Notes: a model not told the origin generated them from the letters alone. Counted from the stretch's first letter, positions 1-6,727 are shown. The stretch is DNA of 32,798 bases from an uncultured Bacteroidales bacterium (GCA_947175245.1 CAMWLW010000024.1:1-32798), one strand, 5' to 3'. Numbers and translations are program-made.

Positions 1-424
1 CTTCAAGTTCGCCCGTCCCCACATCCCCGGGCTCGACTACAGCTTCAGCGGCCTCAAGACGTCGTTCCTCTACACCCTGCGCGACGAGGTGAAGAAGAAC
101 CCCGACTTCATCACCCAGAACATGGCCGACCTGGCAGCCTCGCTCCAGGCTACCATCATAGCCATCCTCCTCGACAAGCTCGACAAGGCCGTCAAGCTCA
201 CGGGCGTCAAGACCATCGCCATCGGCGGCGGCGTGTCGGCCAACTCGGGCGTGCGCAACGCCATCGCCGACTACTGCGAGCGCCAACACCTAACGGCCTT
301 CATTCCCCAGCGCCAGTTCACCACCGACAATGCCGCCATGGTGGCCATCGCCGGTTACTACAAATATCTCGACCGGGACTTCTGCCCCTACGACGCCGCC
401 CCGTTTGCCCGCGTCACAATCTGA
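1..424 (+). CDS. tsaD: tRNA N6-threonylcarbamoyladenosine transferase TsaD, 3' part
   Basis: This is the C-terminal 140 or so residues of TsaD, open at the left edge of the window; the reading frame starts at base 2 and ends with TGA at 422-424. TsaD transfers the threonylcarbamoyl group to A37 of ANN-decoding tRNAs, together with TsaB and TsaE in the cytoplasm. Family signatures seen are LDYSFSGLKTSFLYT near the left edge, the GGVSANSGVRNAI stretch, and FTTDNAAMVAIAGYYKY near the end, which matches the conserved C-terminal nucleotide and metal binding region of the ASKHA fold. The ATG at base 89 is internal and is not the start. cinA follows 10 bp downstream on the same strand, so the two are probably co-transcribed. 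Confidence 0.95.
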   Translation, partial: FKFARPHIPGLDYSFSGLKTSFLYTLRDEVKKNPDFITQNMADLAASLQATIIAILLDKLDKAVKLTGVKTIAIGGGVSANSGVRNAIADYCERQHLTAFIPQRQFTTDNAAMVAIAGYYKYLDRDFCPYDAAPFARVTI

Positions 425-434
425 TTTATAAGCC

Positions 435-1697
435 ATGCGATTCTCAATCATAGCCATCGGCGACGAGTTGCTGCTCGGCAACGTCGTCGACACCAACACC
501 CCGTTCATGGCATCGCTCATCGACGCCAACGGCTGGCAGCTTGTTCACTCATGTCAGGTACACGACGATCCGTGCGACATACTCTTTGCCGTGCGCGACG
601 CCCTCAACCGCAGCGACGTCGTCCTCACCACCGGCGGCCTGGGCCCCACCAAAGACGACATCACCAAACAGGTGCTGTGTGAATGTTTCGGCGGCAAGCT
701 CGTCTACGACGAGTCGGTGGCCGAGAACGTGCGACGCATCTTCGCCGAGCGCGGCCTCCCCATGAACCGTCTCACCGAGTCACAGGCCATGGTGCCCGAC
801 TGTTGCACGGTGCTTCCCAACCTCACCGGCACCGCCCCCGTCATGTGGTTTGAGCGCGACAACAAAGTGCTCGTCTCGATGCCCGGCGTCCCGCGCGAGA
901 TGCGCTACACATTCACCGACCAGGTTATTCCCCGGCTCAAAAAACTCATCAACGGTGCCGTATCAGAGCACCCCATGCTCCACAGTTTCTACCTTCTCGA
1001 GGGCATCAGCGAGAGCGACCTCGACACCATGCTCGAGTCACCCTCTACCCCGGCACCGCTGCGCGACATCCACGTGGCCTACCTCCCCCAGACGGGCTAT
1101 CTGAAAATACGCCTCGACAGCGACGATGCCGACGTGCTCGCAAACGCCTCGGCACAGTTCAGGGAACTTGCCGGCCAATACATCTTTGCCACCGGCGACG
1201 TCACGCCCGAGCGCGCCGTCATCGACACCCTCTATGACCGCAGGCTGACACTCTCGACAGCCGAGAGCTGCACCGGCGGCAACATCGCCCACATGATAAC
1301 ATCGGTTCCCGGCAGCTCGGCCATATACAACGGCTCGGTCGTCTCTTACAGCAACGACATGAAGATTAACGCCATCAACGTCCCGGCCGAGGATATAGCC
1401 CGATATGGCGCCGTGAGCACACAGGTCGCCACCGCTATGGCCGACGGCGTTGCCCTACTTGCCGACACCACCTGCTCGGTATCAACCACCGGCATCGCCG
1501 GCCCCGGCGGAGCGACACCCGGCAAACCCGTAGGCACCGTCTGCATCGGCATCCACACCCCCCTCGGCACCGCCGCATCTACACACCATTTCACCGGCAC
1601 CCGCGCCGAAGTCATCGAGCGCGCCTCAGTCCGCGCCCTCACCCTCCTCCTCCGCGCCCTCCCCCCCACCACCCCCAATCAACATATAAAACACTGA
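435..1697 (+). CDS. cinA: CinA family protein, nicotinamide-nucleotide amidohydrolase (PncC) with MoCF-like N-domain
   Basis: A 420-residue two-domain protein of normal family length. The N-terminal molybdopterin-binding-like (COG1058) domain carries GDELLLGN at residues 9-16 and TTGGLGPTKDD at 65-75. The C-terminal CinA domain begins near residue 265, with TAESCTGG at about 275-282 and a GPGG...GKPVGTV segment. In characterised homologues the C-domain deamidates nicotinamide mononucleotide in NAD salvage, and the N-domain can hydrolyse ADP-ribose; these activities are inferred here. The ATG at 435 lies 10 bp after the tsaD stop. The last dozen codons are very C-rich and encode a proline/threonine-rich tail. 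The gene runs into the tandem palindromic repeat at 1702-1936, which may serve as its transcript end. Confidence 0.93.
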   Translation: MRFSIIAIGDELLLGNVVDTNTPFMASLIDANGWQLVHSCQVHDDPCDILFAVRDALNRSDVVLTTGGLGPTKDDITKQVLCECFGGKLVYDESVAENVRRIFAERGLPMNRLTESQAMVPDCCTVLPNLTGTAPVMWFERDNKVLVSMPGVPREMRYTFTDQVIPRLKKLINGAVSEHPMLHSFYLLEGISESDLDTMLESPSTPAPLRDIHVAYLPQTGYLKIRLDSDDADVLANASAQFRELAGQYIFATGDVTPERAVIDTLYDRRLTLSTAESCTGGNIAHMITSVPGSSAIYNGSVVSYSNDMKINAINVPAEDIARYGAVSTQVATAMADGVALLADTTCSVSTTGIAGPGGATPGKPVGTVCIGIHTPLGTAASTHHFTGTRAEVIERASVRALTLLLRALPPTTPNQHIKH

Positions 1698-1701
1698 TAT
1701 A

Positions 1702-1936
1702 CAGTAGGGACGCGATTCATCGCGTCCGCCGCGACAATGCACATTTCGGCCTCTTCGTTGCGAGCGTGATGAATCACGCCCCTACGTAAAGCACTGACAC
1801 TCAGTAGGAACACGAATTTTCACGTCGGCCACGACAATGCACTTTTCGGCCTCTTCGCTGCGGGCGTGATGAATCACGCCCCTACGTAAAGCACTGACAC
1901 TCAGTAGGGACGCGAATTTTCGCGTCCGCCGCGACA
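1702..1936. repeat. Palindromic repeat, exact 100-bp tandem period, 2.3 units (REP/MITE-like)
   Basis: Two full units start at 1702 and 1802, and a partial third starts at 1902 and ends near 1936. Each unit opens with a hairpin, for example GGACGCGA (1708-1715), loop TTCA, TCGCGTCC (1720-1727), and closes with another, GGGCGTGA (1862-1869), loop TGAA, TCACGCCC (1874-1881) in unit 2. The outer ends GTAGGGA...and CCCCTAC form imperfect terminal inverted repeats. Unit 3 has the same left hairpin with loop ATTT; in unit 2 both arms have decayed by G-to-A changes. No coding potential is seen. It fills the convergent junction of cinA and the FGE-like gene, and a related copy lies at 5010-5035. Confidence 0.85.
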
Positions 1937-1964
1937 TAACACTTACGCAGCGACTCGGTGAACC

Positions 1965-3194
1965 TTAGAGAGCCAGGCGCAGCCCAAGGTCGTAATAGCG
2001 GTTGCCCGGTGAGTAGCCATTGCGATAAGCCACGCGACAGTCAGAAGCCGAGTCGTCCCAGCCACCGCCACGAAAGACGCGGTTAGAGCTGTTACGGGGC
2101 TGCGAGTAGCTGCTGCTGTAGTTGTCAGAGCACCATTCCCACACGTTACCGCTCATGTCGAAGATGCCGAGTTCGTTGTCGAGTTTCTGACCTACGGGAT
2201 GAGTGGCATTGCCGCTGTTTGCGGTGTACCATGCGACTCTATAAACATCCTCGCTGCCGCTGTATGTGTAGCCGCGCGTCCTGTTGCCGCCACGCGCAGC
2301 ATACTCCCACTCGGCCTCGGTGGGCAGGCGGAACACGCGGCCGGTAAGACGGCTCAGTCGGTCGACAAACTCCTGGCAGTCATACCAGCTCACATTTTCG
2401 ACAGGCAGATTCTCACCACGGAAGTTTGACGGATTGTTACCCATCACGGCACTCCACAGGCGCTGTGTCACCTCTATCTTGCCGATATAAAATGTGTTCA
2501 CAGTCTCGGTGTGCACCGGCTGCTCATCGCCTTCGCCGCTATACGATCCCATCTGATAAGAGCCGCCGTCGACCCTCACCATCTCGAACGTGACGCCGTT
2601 GACCGTGAATGTCTCGACATTGCGATTTGCCGTATTATTAACTGGACTTGTACGCCCAAAAGAAGGGACTGAAGTAGAAGACGAAACCGAGGCCGTCGTG
2701 CCGCCATGACCTATGATACCTGCGGCCACCGACTCGGCGGCCTTCATCAATCGGGCTGACGTTGGATCGGTGACTAACTCTTCGCCTGTTGCAATGATAA
2801 CACCCGACTCTACATTGACAAGGCGTGCCGAGATAAACATTTCTTCATACAACTCTGAAATATCAATAATGAGTACAAATCGGGCTCCGAACTGCTTACC
2901 GATGGCAGCAATCTGACTGACCTTGACCTCGCCCGACATAGCGTAGTCGCGGTCAGACTGTATAGCCTTGAGGAAGTCGGCGTTACGTTCAAGCACCCGA
3001 TATTTAGCGCTATGTGTAAGAGATGAGATAATCTTAGTCTGCACAATCTTTTTCACAGCATCATCTATATCATCACTATCGACAACATAGACAGCCACTT
3101 GCTTTTTAGTTACAGGCTCGTCCTGAGCGTATGCGCCGATACAGCAGAACAGGGTCAGAACAATCGTGAACAGGATGCTTGCAAAACGCTTCAT
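1965..3194 (-). CDS. Exported CsgG-like protein fused to FGE/SUMF1-like domain
   Basis: A 409-residue protein with a signal peptide (residues 1-24, ending AYA|Q). Residues about 30-165 resemble the CsgG/LpoB-type periplasmic domain and are paralogous to the neighbouring 160-residue protein (shared pattern Y-V-x-ERN-x-x-FLKA...DY-x-x-SG-x-V...Q-I). A Ser/Thr/Asn-rich linker (166-195) leads to a formylglycine-generating-enzyme/SUMF1-like domain (196-409) with QMGS, LPTEAEWEYAARGG (290-303) and MSGNVWEW (347-354). The terminal motif is RGGGW (375-379) followed by D381 where active FGE has its first copper-binding cysteine; only C386 matches the second. It is therefore probably not a true sulfatase activator and may be a structural or binding domain. 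It starts 2 bp after the upstream gene's stop, which implies an operon. Function is unknown. Confidence 0.82.
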   Translation of the reverse strand: MKRFASILFTIVLTLFCCIGAYAQDEPVTKKQVAVYVVDSDDIDDAVKKIVQTKIISSLTHSAKYRVLERNADFLKAIQSDRDYAMSGEVKVSQIAAIGKQFGARFVLIIDISELYEEMFISARLVNVESGVIIATGEELVTDPTSARLMKAAESVAAGIIGHGGTTASVSSSTSVPSFGRTSPVNNTANRNVETFTVNGVTFEMVRVDGGSYQMGSYSGEGDEQPVHTETVNTFYIGKIEVTQRLWSAVMGNNPSNFRGENLPVENVSWYDCQEFVDRLSRLTGRVFRLPTEAEWEYAARGGNRTRGYTYSGSEDVYRVAWYTANSGNATHPVGQKLDNELGIFDMSGNVWEWCSDNYSSSYSQPRNSSNRVFRGGGWDDSASDCRVAYRNGYSPGNRYYDLGLRLAL

Positions 3195-3196
3195 GA

Positions 3197-3679
3197 TTAT
3201 CTTGACTTTTTGGTGATTAAACGATAAGCCACATTGTTGGCAAGGGCTGTAATGGTCGATGAGTTTTCAAACTCGCGCGATGCGTTACAGGTTTTCAACA
3301 CTTCGCCTGTCACGAGATCGATGAGACGTGCCGACATGGAACACTGATCATCACGTGTCAGCACTGCACACACAGCAATAACGTAGTCAACACCAAAGCG
3401 CTCGCCAATCTCGCGTATCTGATCTTCAGACACCTGTCCGCTAAGCTGATAGTCGTGCTCTCGGTCGAGTGCTTTCAGGAAGGCGTCATTACGTTCAAAC
3501 ACTTTGTAGTCCTTATTGCCCGAAAGGCGACCATGCACTGCATTGTTAATCATCGTCTTCTGCTCATTAGAGAGATTTCCCTCGACAAAGACGGCCACTT
3601 TTTTGCCCGCTGCCATTGCGTCGCCTGCAAAGATGATGCACGCGATGACTGTCAGAATAAGAAACGAAATTCTTTTCAT
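3197..3679 (-). CDS. Small exported CsgG/LpoB-like protein
   Basis: A 160-residue protein with a signal peptide of about 23 residues (MKRISFLILTVI...DAMA). The mature part is a single domain resembling CsgG/LpoB N-terminal folds: a first strand KKVAVFVEG, then YKVFERNDAFLKALDREHDY and SGQVSEDQIREIGERFGVD, and a final strand around SARLIDLVTGEVL. It is clearly paralogous to residues 30-165 of the next gene but lacks the FGE-like domain. Such proteins often sit in the periplasm or outer membrane and sense or scaffold envelope processes; no specific role can be given. It is the first gene after the long structured leader (3680-4203), and its ATG directly follows the leader's last conserved-looking segment. 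Family assignment is by sequence pattern only. Confidence 0.75.
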   Translation of the reverse strand: MKRISFLILTVIACIIFAGDAMAAGKKVAVFVEGNLSNEQKTMINNAVHGRLSGNKDYKVFERNDAFLKALDREHDYQLSGQVSEDQIREIGERFGVDYVIAVCAVLTRDDQCSMSARLIDLVTGEVLKTCNASREFENSSTITALANNVAYRLITKKSR

Positions 3680-4203
3680 TGTAATGCAATAATGTTGCCT
3701 CGGTCATCCCCTCGTCGGCTAATATACTGTTTATAAACGAGAAAGCGCGGGAATCCGTACCTATTGCCGTCCTACACTCTGAGGCTTCTCGCATTGCCCT
3801 ATTCTTGTCGGACGGCAACGCAGAAGCCCACGCCAGTATATGCTGATATTCAGAACCCACCAAAGAGGGTTCTGAGGTTTACAAGTTTAACGGTTTACAG
3901 GCTTAACCAATAAACACGTAACCTATAACCCTCATCATTTTGCAACTCAAAATGATAAATAGGCATTACCACGGGCATCTACCGTTGCTCAATCCTTGAC
4001 AAGAATATGAAAGTTTGCGAGACATTTCAGAGTGTCAAGAATCAGCGTCGATAAACGCTCTCCAAAATTTAATTGATAACAGGCGGCGGTTTCTCTAAAC
4101 CGACCGACCCGTTACACTGCATCCCAACCCGTTTCACCCCGAGACAATAAGGATAAGCAGGTGAAACCTACCCCTACCGGCGTGGGCAACGTGACGGTAT
4201 GCG
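3680..4203 (-). promoter_or_regulatory. Long structured 5' leader or ncRNA, about 520 nt
   Basis: This is a gene-free stretch between the CsgG-like gene and the toxin-antitoxin region. A Bacteroidetes promoter at 4207-4237 would start a minus-strand transcript near 4203. Perfect stems seen (plus coordinates): 4131-4138/4160-4167 (8 bp), 4087-4092/4097-4102 (6 bp, tetraloop), 3995-4001/4033-4039 (7 bp), 3934-3942/3948-3956 (9 bp, loop 5), 3851-3858/3867-3874 (8 bp), and 3722-3729/3834-3841 (8 bp), which encloses a 15-bp near-perfect hairpin at 3783-3798/3814-3828. A 9-base element at 3764-3772 is fully complementary to 3810-3818 and could form a pseudoknot or rival that hairpin. No hairpin is followed by a U tract, so it probably runs into the downstream ORF. 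The RNA family is not identified. Confidence 0.6.
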
Positions 4204-4206
4204 CTG

Positions 4207-4237
4207 CAAAGATAAATCATTTAATCGAAATTTGAAA
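4207..4237 (-). promoter_or_regulatory. Bacteroidetes-type promoter for the structured leader
   Basis: On the minus strand the -7 box TATCTTTG (4214-4207) fits TAnnTTTG exactly. A TTTC (4237-4234), one base off TTTG, lies 19 nt upstream. Predicted start is near 4203, about 520 nt before the CsgG-like start codon. The flanks are AT-rich. It diverges from the toxin-antitoxin promoter about 200 bp away. Confidence 0.65.
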
Positions 4238-4294
4238 CCCCCACCCCCGAATAATTTTCACAACCAAAGGCCACTGAATGGCAATCACGGCGCT

Positions 4295-4380
4295 GTGTAC
4301 AAATTTGTGTACACAATTATATGTATAAATTTGCTGTTTTAATTGTTATATAGGTATATAAGAATATTAATAGTGTACAC
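4295..4380. promoter_or_regulatory. Palindromic operator sites upstream of the toxin-antitoxin pair
   Basis: The perfect palindrome GTGTACAC occurs at 4307-4314 and 4373-4380, start to start 66 bp apart, close to a whole number of helical turns. Both are followed by AATTA-like bases. A further half-like copy, GTGTAC followed by AAATTT, lies at 4295-4306 and makes 4295-4314 a longer near-palindrome. The downstream site abuts the -33 region of the antitoxin promoter. This fits autorepression by the antitoxin or antitoxin-toxin complex, as known for YefM-YoeB; the assignment is inferred. Confidence 0.6.
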
Positions 4381-4407
4381 AAATTAGGTTTTATATGTAA
4401 AAAGCAC

Positions 4408-4415
4408 TATTTTTG
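4408..4415 (+). promoter_or_regulatory. -7 element for the toxin-antitoxin operon
   Basis: TATTTTTG fits TAnnTTTG exactly and lies 21 bp before the antitoxin ATG at 4437, giving a short leader of about 15 nt. No good TTTG is found 19 bp upstream, so the -33 box is weak. The neighbouring GTGTACAC palindrome would overlap polymerase contacts. Confidence 0.6.
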
Positions 4416-4436
4416 TACCATAAATTATAAGCAAAT

Positions 4437-4688
4437 ATGGAAGCACTATCAGTCAGAGACTATCGCAATAATCTTGCCGCATCGTTTGCCCGAGCCGACA
4501 AGGGTGAGAAAGTCCTCATACGTCGAAAAAATCAAATCTATGCTTTAGTAAGTATCGGGCCTGAGGATTTGATGATGACACCTGAAATGTATCAACGCAT
4601 CAACGAGGCTCGAAAAGAATTTACCGAGGGTAAGACCAAACATTTCGCTGACGCGTCAAGCATGCAGCGCTGGATGGACGAGCTATGA
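4437..4688 (+). CDS. Type II antitoxin, Phd/YefM-like
   Basis: An 83-residue protein of typical antitoxin size. The N-terminus MEALSVRDYRNNLAASFARA resembles the Phd/YefM DNA-binding fold, where a short strand and helix contact operator DNA. It is followed by EKVLIRRKNQIYALVSI, a second strand pair typical of the family. The C-terminal half (about 50-83) is charged and probably disordered until it wraps the toxin. The stop codon overlaps the toxin start (ATGA), as is usual for translationally coupled toxin-antitoxin pairs. Palindromes upstream at 4307-4314 and 4373-4380 are the likely binding sites. The gene is more AT-rich than its neighbours, consistent with horizontal gain. Confidence 0.85.
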   Translation: MEALSVRDYRNNLAASFARADKGEKVLIRRKNQIYALVSIGPEDLMMTPEMYQRINEARKEFTEGKTKHFADASSMQRWMDEL

Positions 4689-4960
4689 AGTATGCTATCG
4701 ATATTTCTTCCAATGCGGTGAAAGTATTGAAAAAGTGGAAGAAATCAAACCCCATAGCATTCAACAAATTCAAGAAAATATTGCCTGAGCTCGAGGAGCA
4801 TCCCAGAACGGGAACCGGCCACCCGGAGCCTCTTGTGGGTGGCGGTGATATTACTTGGTCTCGCCATATAACGAAGAATGACCGAATAATCTATGACATT
4901 TACGATGACATAGTAAATATCTTGATTGTAAGCCTCGAAGGGCACTATAGCGACAAGTAA
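4685..4960 (+). CDS. YoeB/Txe-family mRNA interferase toxin
   Basis: A 91-residue protein of normal YoeB length. Family features are the KKWKKSNPIAFNKFKKI helix, the loop HPRTGTGHPEPL (about residues 39-50), WSRHIT, the strand DRIIYDI, and the C-terminal GHYSDK. In E. coli YoeB the general acid-base Glu46, Arg65 and the C-terminal His83-Tyr84 are needed for ribosome-dependent mRNA cleavage; the Glu of PEPL, the Arg of SRHI or DRI, and the HY of GHYSDK are plausible counterparts. It overlaps the antitoxin stop by the ATGA arrangement. Chromosomal copies of this type usually work in stress response or phage defence; that role is inferred. Confidence 0.9.
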   Translation: MKYAIDISSNAVKVLKKWKKSNPIAFNKFKKILPELEEHPRTGTGHPEPLVGGGDITWSRHITKNDRIIYDIYDDIVNILIVSLEGHYSDK

Positions 4961-5009
4961 CGCTATAGCACCCAGAGGCTTGTATTCAGACTATTATTTA
5001 GCTACAAAA

Positions 5010-5035
5010 GTAGGGACGTGATTCATCACGCCCGC
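5010..5035. repeat. Dispersed copy of the palindromic repeat
   Basis: GTAGGGACGTGATTCATCAC begins at 5010 and matches the left end of the 1702-1936 repeat. It forms a stem (5014-5021/5026-5033, one mismatch, loop TTCA). A second decayed GTAGGGAC start follows at 5042. It lies in the convergent junction between the toxin (+) and the GH30 gene (-), the same kind of place as the tandem copies. Confidence 0.75.
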
Positions 5036-5075
5036 AAGTGAGTAGGGACTCGACCCCGACGCGAAAATAGTCGGT

Positions 5076-6572
5076 TTATCGGGTGGTGAAGGTGTTGAAT
5101 GAGTGGGGAGGAAGGGTGACGTTGAGGTAGCGGCCGCTGAGCTCCACGGTCAAGGGCGCGGCGGTGTCGGAGAGGTTGCCAGCGACGGTGACATAGGTGC
5201 CGCCGGCGTTGCGTGCTACGAGTACCGAGGTGTGGCGCTCCTTGTCGAGCGAATAACCGACGATCTCGGCACCCTGCTCGATGAGGTTTGAGAAATGCTT
5301 CACGGCATAGTATTCGGGGGTGTAGCGTATGGTGCGTGTCTCGGGGTCGAGCTCGATAAGCGCATTCTGCTCCCATCCCCAACGGCTGCGGCCTTTCTTG
5401 GGCAACAGGAAGTTCCAGTTGTACCACTCGTCACAGCCGTTGCCAACGTTGTCGGCAATCAGGAAGAACGTGTGCTCGCCGGCGGCCCAGTCCATCTTAC
5501 CGTTGCCACACTCGCTCTCCGAGCAGATATAACTGAACTCGGGGTACTGCCGGCGTATGGCGGGCAATATCTCGCGGCCCTCCCACTGGAACGCGAGGCC
5601 GTCGGTATAGGTACGCAGCAGCGAGTCAGACAGTATGCGCTCCACATGATCCTGACGGTTGGTGTTGAATGTGCCGAGGTACAGTTTCACGTCGGGATGA
5701 TGCTTTTGCAACGTGGGCGCGAGATAGTCGCGGTTGAACCGCACGGTACCCTCGGCCGTCCATGCACACCCCGGATAGGGCGTATAGCTGTAAGCCTCGT
5801 TCTGGTATATCACCATGTCGATGGGCACGCCCTGCTCGCCATAGGCATCGATGAATTTGCAGAAGTAGTTGGCATAGGCCTGCAGGTAGCGCGGGTCAAA
5901 TATGAAATAGTCGCGCGTGGCGAGGCGGCGCGGGAACTGGCCCTTGCGCTCGCCGAGAAATTTCATCTCGTCCTCGTCAATCTCGTCGGTGGCGCCGAAC
6001 AGCAGGTAGTCGATGCGCGGGTCGGCATCGTTGTAGCGGCTGCTCACCACGGGATAGTCGCCGTTGATCTTCATCCAGCCCGGAGGCGACCAGGGCGACG
6101 TCCAGAACGTGAGGCCGGGGTTGTATTTCTGAGCCGCACGTATGAGCGGTATGATTGTCGTCTTGTCGCGGTCGATGTTGAAATACCGCAGCTCGAGGTC
6201 GCCGGGGACGTCGTCACAGCTGTACCAGTCGCGCCCGTAGTCGTTGCAGTTCATCGATATGCGGCCGCGGGTGAAACGCAGGTCGCCGTCGGGCGCAAAC
6301 AGGTTGTGCATAAGCTGATCCTGCTCGTCACGCGAAAGGGCCAGAAAGGCATCCCAGTCGAGCTCGTTGAACGTCGTGCCCCAGTGTTTGAGGCGATGCC
6401 CGCCGGTAGCCTGAGAGACCGACAGTACAGGGGTAGCGGCCGCCTTTGATTCGAGCTTCAGATTTTTTTGTTTCTGCCAGAATGAGTCATCGGTCGACGA
6501 ATACCACGTAACATTGGCGGCCACCGCCGGTAGCTGCATAGCCATCGCCAGGAATAGAGCTGTGTACTTCAT
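5076..6572 (-). CDS. Secreted glycoside hydrolase family 30 enzyme
   Basis: A 498-residue protein with a short signal peptide (about residues 1-19, ending VAA|N). The body is a GH30 (beta/alpha)8 barrel: the early GTTFNELDWDAF segment, RGRISMNCNDYG (102-113), SPWSPPGWMKING (159-171), the acid/base site in IYQNEA (E259), and the nucleophile strand in CSESECGNG (E352 most likely, E354 possible). The tail from about 430 forms the beta-sandwich usual for the family, ending in LPPHSFNTFTT. GH30 enzymes hydrolyse beta-linked glucans, xylans, fucosides or glucosylceramides with retention; the substrate cannot be read here. It stands alone, with no SusC/SusD pair, other glycosidase or regulator beside it. 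A -7 box lies at 6606-6613. Confidence 0.9.
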   Translation of the reverse strand: MKYTALFLAMAMQLPAVAANVTWYSSTDDSFWQKQKNLKLESKAAATPVLSVSQATGGHRLKHWGTTFNELDWDAFLALSRDEQDQLMHNLFAPDGDLRFTRGRISMNCNDYGRDWYSCDDVPGDLELRYFNIDRDKTTIIPLIRAAQKYNPGLTFWTSPWSPPGWMKINGDYPVVSSRYNDADPRIDYLLFGATDEIDEDEMKFLGERKGQFPRRLATRDYFIFDPRYLQAYANYFCKFIDAYGEQGVPIDMVIYQNEAYSYTPYPGCAWTAEGTVRFNRDYLAPTLQKHHPDVKLYLGTFNTNRQDHVERILSDSLLRTYTDGLAFQWEGREILPAIRRQYPEFSYICSESECGNGKMDWAAGEHTFFLIADNVGNGCDEWYNWNFLLPKKGRSRWGWEQNALIELDPETRTIRYTPEYYAVKHFSNLIEQGAEIVGYSLDKERHTSVLVARNAGGTYVTVAGNLSDTAAPLTVELSGRYLNVTLPPHSFNTFTTR

Positions 6573-6605
6573 TTCAGTAATAATATCGGTTTAGTTGATT
6601 TTGTG

Positions 6606-6613
6606 CAAATATA
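6606..6613 (-). promoter_or_regulatory. -7 element for the GH30 gene
   Basis: On the minus strand TATATTTG fits TAnnTTTG exactly and lies about 34 bp before the start codon at 6572. A TTTG occurs upstream (6644-6641) but the 27-nt spacer is too long, so the -33 box is uncertain. Confidence 0.5.
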
Positions 6614-6649
6614 TACAATTTTCCACACTGACATCAACTCCAAACGTTG

Positions 6650-6697
6650 AAATAAAAAGAATGGCACCCCAAACTGAGAATACAGTGGGATGCCATT
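6650..6697 (-). terminator. Intrinsic terminator after nuoN
   Basis: On the minus strand, arms 6697-6683 and 6675-6660 pair over about 15 bp with small mismatches around a short loop, and are followed by CTTTTTATTT (6659-6650). It lies 31 bp after the nuoN stop and is the only clear intrinsic terminator in the nuo-atp block. Confidence 0.8.
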
Positions 6698-6727
6698 ACT
6701 ATAATTGTAGGAGTAAAAGTTGGCGGC

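Noticed and set aside
1702-1936. Tandem repeats taken as a CRISPR array
   Set aside because: The period is 100 bp with near-identical whole units, not 25-40 bp repeats with unique spacers, and no cas genes are near.
3567-3863. A 98-codon minus-strand frame across the leader and the start of the CsgG-like gene
   Set aside because: It has a TTG start, overlaps the real gene by over 110 bp in another frame and coincides with strong RNA stems. Any conservation would be better explained by the RNA. A leader peptide is not fully excluded.
5295-6449. Long plus-strand frame of 384 codons opposite GH30
   Set aside because: It is a mirror of the GC-rich codon pattern of the GH30 gene and encodes no recognisable domain.
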